Assembly (NCBI GenBank): GCA_039819185.1
Contig: JBCBSK010000195.1
Span: 1 to 5,794 of the forward strand
Direction: 5' to 3'
From: JBCBSK01 sp039819185
GTDB lineage: Bacteria > Pseudomonadota > Alphaproteobacteria > Rhizobiales > Tepidamorphaceae
DNA length: 5,794 nucleotides
Shown here: piece by piece, positions 5,391 to 5,794 of the stretch
Layout of the letters: each line of letters starts with the position of its first letter
Numbering within the stretch: position 1 is the first letter of the stretch
Program-made: the position numbers and the translations under genes
The notes under the pieces: generated by a model
Told to the model about the DNA's origin: nothing
The model's input: the letters and a program-made list of their open reading frames with translations, nothing else
Databases searched by the model: none

Positions 5391-5794
5391 GAGCCTGCTC
5401 CGAGCTCTACGCGGGTTATGTCAAGGGCGGTGCCGTCGGTGACATATTCTTGGCCGACGACGATGAGGTCGATCTGGTCGGGCAGACCACCGAGCCAAAT
5501 GCCGTCACGGTCCCCGCCGAGAATGGTCACCGGCAGGAAGCGGGCACTGTCGTCGACTGCAACGCGCACCCCGACCGTGCCGTCATCGGCCAGCGTCAGA
5601 GCGCTTGGTTTGACGTAATGAGCTTGTGTCGGCGGTAGCTTAACGGAGATGCGACTCGTCAACCCGCTCTTGATCGCCTGATCTTCGTTGTCGACGGTCA
5701 ACTCGATGCGGATGGTGCGGGTGTCGTCATCGGCCGTCGAGGCGTTGAAGCTGACCCCCGCAGGGCGTGTTTCGCCGGTGACGAGCGCGACCTC
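5387..5794 (-). CDS. RND efflux periplasmic adaptor (HlyD/MFP family), C-terminal fragment
   Basis: The reading frame is open from the right edge to TGA at 5389-5387, giving the last 135 residues of a longer protein. The N-terminal lipoprotein or membrane anchor, the hairpin and the lipoyl domain lie beyond the window. The visible part begins with the beta-barrel region (TRTIRIELTVDN, then SGLTSRISVKLP) and continues with the membrane-proximal domain, including VKPSALTLADDGTVGVRV, the usual 'P..AL..d.g...V.V' block of adaptors, and GLPDQIDLIVVGQEYVTDG near the end. It links the inner-membrane RND pump to an outer-membrane channel in the periplasm. It is immediately upstream of, and overlaps, the permease gene, so the two are one operon with the adaptor first. 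The TTG at 5701 is not the real start because coding continues upstream of it. Confidence 0.9.
   Translation of the reverse strand, partial: EVALVTGETRPAGVSFNASTADDDTRTIRIELTVDNEDQAIKSGLTSRISVKLPPTQAHYVKPSALTLADDGTVGVRVAVDDSARFLPVTILGGDRDGIWLGGLPDQIDLIVVGQEYVTDGTALDITRVELGAGS
5398..5401 (-). promoter_or_regulatory. Ribosome binding site for the permease, inside the adaptor's end
   Basis: GGAG on the minus strand lies 7 nt before the permease ATG at 5390 and within the last codons of the adaptor. Together with the ATGA stop/start overlap at 5387-5390 it indicates coupled translation of adaptor and permease. Confidence 0.65.

Noticed and set aside
5387..5701. A complete 104-residue gene beginning at TTG 5701
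   Set aside because: The same frame stays open to the window edge with adaptor-like sequence upstream, so this is the tail of a larger gene and not a separate small protein.
1..5794. Mobile elements, CRISPR, tRNA/rRNA genes, toxin-antitoxin or defence systems
   Set aside because: No terminal repeats, transposase or integrase motifs, regular repeat-spacer units, tRNA-like folds or defence domains were seen; all long frames are explained by regulator, GST, membrane protein and efflux genes.

Overview
The window looks like a chromosomal stretch from a GC-rich Gram-negative bacterium, most likely an alphaproteobacterium. This is inferred from the GC-rich coding bias, from a tripartite RND efflux operon whose permease carries a VDG motif in TM4 and a WWxQLxTA segment before TM12 (which I associate with alphaproteobacterial RND proteins), and from tightly packed short regulator genes. 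No species can be named from the sequence alone.

Layout, left to right. (1) Positions 1-85, minus strand: the first 28 codons of a probable MarR-family regulator that runs off the left edge. (2) Positions 86-242: a divergent intergenic region with a dense cluster of inverted repeats (109-156) in which two oppositely directed promoter-like sequences are embedded. (3) 243-698, plus: a small four-helix membrane protein of unknown function. (4) 713-1429, minus: a glutathione S-transferase of the YfcG/YghU (Nu-like) type, convergent with the membrane protein across only 14 bp. (5) 1430-1644: a second divergent regulatory region, with a perfect 7-bp inverted repeat and an excess of AAGCA/TGCTT words. 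(6) 1645-2055, plus: an HxlR-family regulator starting at TTG, with an unusual doubled cysteine motif. (7) 2070-5390, minus: a complete RND inner-membrane efflux permease, again convergent with its neighbour across 14 bp. (8) 5387-5794, minus: the C-terminal 135 residues of the periplasmic adaptor (membrane fusion protein), running off the right edge and overlapping the permease by ATGA.

Functionally there are three modules. Two have the classical divergent regulator/target layout: MarR with the membrane protein, and HxlR with the GST. In each, the regulator probably controls both itself and the divergent gene through the shared intergenic operator. The third is an adaptor-permease efflux operon transcribed leftward, whose promoter lies outside the window. 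Detoxification by glutathione conjugation, redox or electrophile sensing by HxlR, and efflux by RND form a plausible xenobiotic or stress-response neighbourhood, but nothing in the sequence shows that the three are co-regulated.

I found no mobile element, RNA gene, CRISPR array or defence system, and nothing that clearly qualifies as an undescribed system. The least explained items are the four-helix membrane protein with its elaborate operator, and the tandem EPCA-EPCA cysteine motif of the HxlR regulator.
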